A program made the position numbers and the translations under genes. The notes under the pieces are model-generated. The model searched no databases. It was not told where the DNA came from and saw only the letters and a program-made list of their open reading frames with translations. Below, one piece after another: positions 60,662-64,000 of a stretch of DNA of 64,000 nt. Source of the stretch: Paraspadella gotoi (Eukaryota; Chaetognatha); the NCBI GenBank assembly GCA_051294375.1, contig CM119264.1:11321832-11385831 (forward strand). The letters run 5' to 3'. Every line of letters starts with the position of its first letter. The stretch's first letter is position 1.

Positions 60662-61194
60662 CCATCTCCCCCCATTTAGTCGCGACTTTTCTAAAAACGG
60701 ATTTTCATTTTCCCGGTTTTTTCCTTCTTTCGCATCTTCGCTTCTTTTTAACGAAACTCGAGCTCTTTCCTTTTCCCACTTTTAAAGTCGCATCGTCTGT
60801 TCAATTCTTCGTTTTTTTTTTTGTCATCACTTTCAGCGGAGTTTTTATGTGGGAGGCGGAGGAGGAAGTGGAGGCTAAACGAGGTTAAAGTGAAATGGTG
60901 AAATGAGTGAGATTGTGAGATTGAGAATTGAGGAAGAGAGAAAAAAGTGAAGAGAGAAAGAGAGATGGGCGATAACGAAAGAGAAAAATGGGAATTGGAG
61001 CAGAAAATGCAGGAGTTTTCCGGATTTTAAATTTTTTTGAAAAACAAAAAAATTTTAGCGAAGGAGAGTGCGCAGACAGACAGACAACAGACATACAGAG
61101 GCACGAGAGACAGTATAGAACCGATCGATTTTAGTTCCACCCCTCACTCTCTTTCCAATTTGCCCGCAATATTTTTAACGAGTGTGTGTGTGTG

Positions 61195-61274
<80 letters not shown>

Positions 61275-61682
61275 CCCTCCACACTACGCAGGAGTTGAGA
61301 GTTTTTTTTTCCCCGGCGCAGTTAGCAATTTGTTTCTACTCGAGATTTAATGAATGAAGAATTCGGAAGTTGACGCTCCTCCTCTCCTCCTCCTCTTCCT
61401 CCTCCTTCCTACTCCTCCGGTTGGCGCCCGCGAAATTAGTTCTCCGTCTGCCGACGATAGGCGCCGAAAAAAACTCGCTTACTCGCGCAGTCGGAAACGG
61501 TTAGAGAGAATTTTAATGAAGAGCCCGATTTTGATTATGATTTCAATTAATTTGGTCATTCGAGGTTTAAAAATGCTTCATGAAATGGAGTTAGTATTTT
61601 CTATTTGTTTTATAGTTGAATATTTTTTGGAATTTAATATTTAGACGTATTTACTGATCACAATAGTAAATCTCTTACTTAA
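60662..61682 (+). repeat. Tandem duplication, copy 1 (1,021 bp)
   Basis: Starts ccatctccccccatttagtc and ends taaatctcttacttaa. It contains a purine-rich block, a (CT)n array (61198-61273) and a (CTC)-rich patch near 61378-61415. No frame is conserved in both copies. Confidence 0.95.
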
Positions 61683-61683
61683 C

Positions 61684-62736
<1,053 letters not shown>

Positions 62737-62847
62737 GTAAAATGGTTTTAAAATAGTAAAAATTAAAACAGAACCGCCTCAGGCGAAACGAATTGGCCTC
62801 AAAGTGATATCTAATATGTTACGTATTGATTATCTCTGGGGGCTGCT

Positions 62848-62962
62848 CGATCAGTTCGATCAGTTCGATCAGTTCGATCAGTTCGATCAGTTCGATCAGT
62901 TCGATCAGTTCGATCAGTTCGATCAGTTCGATCAGTTCGTTCAGTTCGATCAGTTCGATCAG
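62848..62962 (+). repeat. 9-bp repeat (cgatcagtt), about 13 copies
   Basis: Near-perfect array with one unit reading cgttcagtt. The period of three codons gives ELI or SIS tripeptide runs on the two strands. Confidence 0.97.
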
Positions 62963-63119
62963 CGGCGAAACACGTGACGATTTGTTGTTATTGTTTATCA
63001 TCCTGTTAATATTCTGTGATGCAGGGATCGATGTGGACCGACGAGAACCGAGAAGATTCATGTCCGTCGTCGGGACTTATTTTTAAAAAGCCTCCAATTT
63101 CAGCATCAATTCAAAATTA

Positions 63120-63270
63120 AGTTTATTTTCAGGTTTAAAGGTTAGGGGTTAAGGATTAAGGTTTCAGGTCAGGAGATTAAATTAGGGATTAAGGGATAAG
63201 AATTGGCTCTTAGGATTAAGGATTAGATTAGAGTTGGGGATTAAAGTTTAAGATTACATGAATTATTTAT
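63120..63270 (+). repeat. Degenerate GGTTAAG / GGATTA repeat
   Basis: Irregular ggttagg, ggttaagg, ggattaagg and gggattaagg words, 6-9 bp long, over 150 bp. Similar in style to 26940-27050. Confidence 0.65.
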
Positions 63271-63284
63271 AAGTTGTTTAAGAT

Positions 63285-64000
63285 TAGATATTGGGGCGCT
63301 TTTGGAAAATAGTGCCCGTCGTCGTTTGCATCGATCGCGCGCCAGAACTGATAAAGCGATGCGACGTCGCGCGAGGCTCTTTCACGATTGAGAGGGAGGA
63401 GAGGAGAGAGAGAGAGATGAAGAGGAGAGACAGAGAGGAGATGAGAGAGACTGAGAGAGAGAGAAGGAGAGAGAGAGGAGAGAGAGAGAGATAGAGAGTG
63501 ATAGAGAGAGACAAACAAATATTTATAATAAATCAATCTGTCAGGTTAAAAGCTAATTATAGCAAAATAAATATTTTAATTTTCATTTCATTATCTCATT
63601 AAATGAATTTATAATCGATTCTCTTTTAACATTGACTCATTTTCACTAATCCAATCATCCCTTCTCATCCAATCATCCACCTCTTCATCTATCCTCCTTT
63701 CTCCTCCAATCATCCTTTTCTCATCCAATCAGAGAGAGAGAGAGAGAGAAAGAAAGAAAAGAGAAAGAAAGAGAATAGGGAAGAGCCACGCCCGCCTAAC
63801 TCTAATACACTAATACATATTCAATAGGCGCATCATATGACCTATTGAAAGGGAGAGAGACGTTTCGTCGTCCAACTCCTTGCATCTTTCACCTCAATCG
63901 TGAAAGAGCCTCGCGCGACGTGCATCGCTTTATCAGTTTCTGGCGCGCGATCGATGCAAACGACGACGGGCACTATTTTCCAAAAGCGCCCCAATATCTA
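63285..64000. repeat. Palindrome with 108-bp arms, cut by the window end
   Basis: 63285-63392 and 63893-64000 are reverse complements except for two single-base indels, one in each direction. The arms are GC-rich (ctttcacgattgag at the inner end, tagatattggggcgc at the outer end). The right arm runs into the window edge, so the full length is unknown. The spacer holds the right arm of the 6.3-kb inverted repeat and a 9-bp-stem hairpin, ttcaatagg/cctattgaa (63821-63849). Confidence 0.92.
63397..63732 (-). repeat. Right arm of the 6.3-kb inverted repeat
   Basis: Reverse complement of 57428-57735, including the (GA)n array (about 63403-63512), the unique block and the aatcatcc/ctcatcc units. 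Confidence 0.9.

Noticed and set aside
63300-63392. EF-hand-like DANDDG on the minus strand
   Set aside because: The loop lacks the aliphatic residue at position 8 and the acidic residue at 12, and the other arm is frameshifted. Kept only as a remark on the palindrome.

Overview
The window looks like a gene-poor stretch of an animal nuclear genome, most likely an invertebrate and possibly an arthropod such as a crustacean. CpG is not depleted, plausible spliceosomal sites occur (for example CAG|GTAAGC at 215 and a pyrimidine-rich acceptor ending at 26558), and simple repeats are very dense. There are also scaffolding gaps. No operons, Shine-Dalgarno signals or long clean ORFs are visible, and I found no domain that I can firmly name. 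The taxonomic guess comes from composition only.

Layout: (CT)n/(GA)n, (CTTT)n/(GAAA)n and (CTTC)n arrays recur every 1-3 kb. They sit in kilobase-scale blocks where one strand is mostly purine, and the purine strand switches sides repeatedly. This asymmetry produces most of the long open frames (S/F/P-rich on one strand, R/E/K-rich on the other), which I do not call as genes. Longer tandem repeats lie at 1053-1240 (about 48 bp), 2063-2530 (about 99 bp), 9619-9699 (11 bp), 18945-19285 (about 35 bp), 19595-20376 (46 bp, with an assembly gap inside), 58198-58550 (30 bp), 60662-62736 (two copies of about 1 kb) and 62848-62962 (9 bp). Inverted repeats are frequent: 14413-14982, 15420-16032, 29834-30073, 39219-41905, 57428-63732 and 63285-64000. 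CpG-rich, regulatory-looking patches lie near 9040-9180, 11260-11420, 27020-27710 and 40670-40830.

Possible coding sequence is limited to short, low-to-moderate confidence candidates: exon-like segments at 37-214, 26559-26808, 28502-28653 and 32209-32340 (+), and 14662-14857 (-); a possible first coding exon with a signal anchor at 30787-30981 (+); and two neighbouring small membrane-type ORFs at 53254-53354 (frame broken) and 53499-53708 (+). The exon-like segments cannot be joined into a gene with confidence.

The best leads are the small-ORF pair near 53.3-53.7 kb, the palindromic element at 14.4-15.0 kb that carries an exon-like insert in only one arm, and the nested inverted and tandem duplications at 57.4-64.0 kb. 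The many single-base indels between the two 1-kb copies mean that base-level consensus errors are possible, so a broken frame here is weak evidence of a pseudogene.
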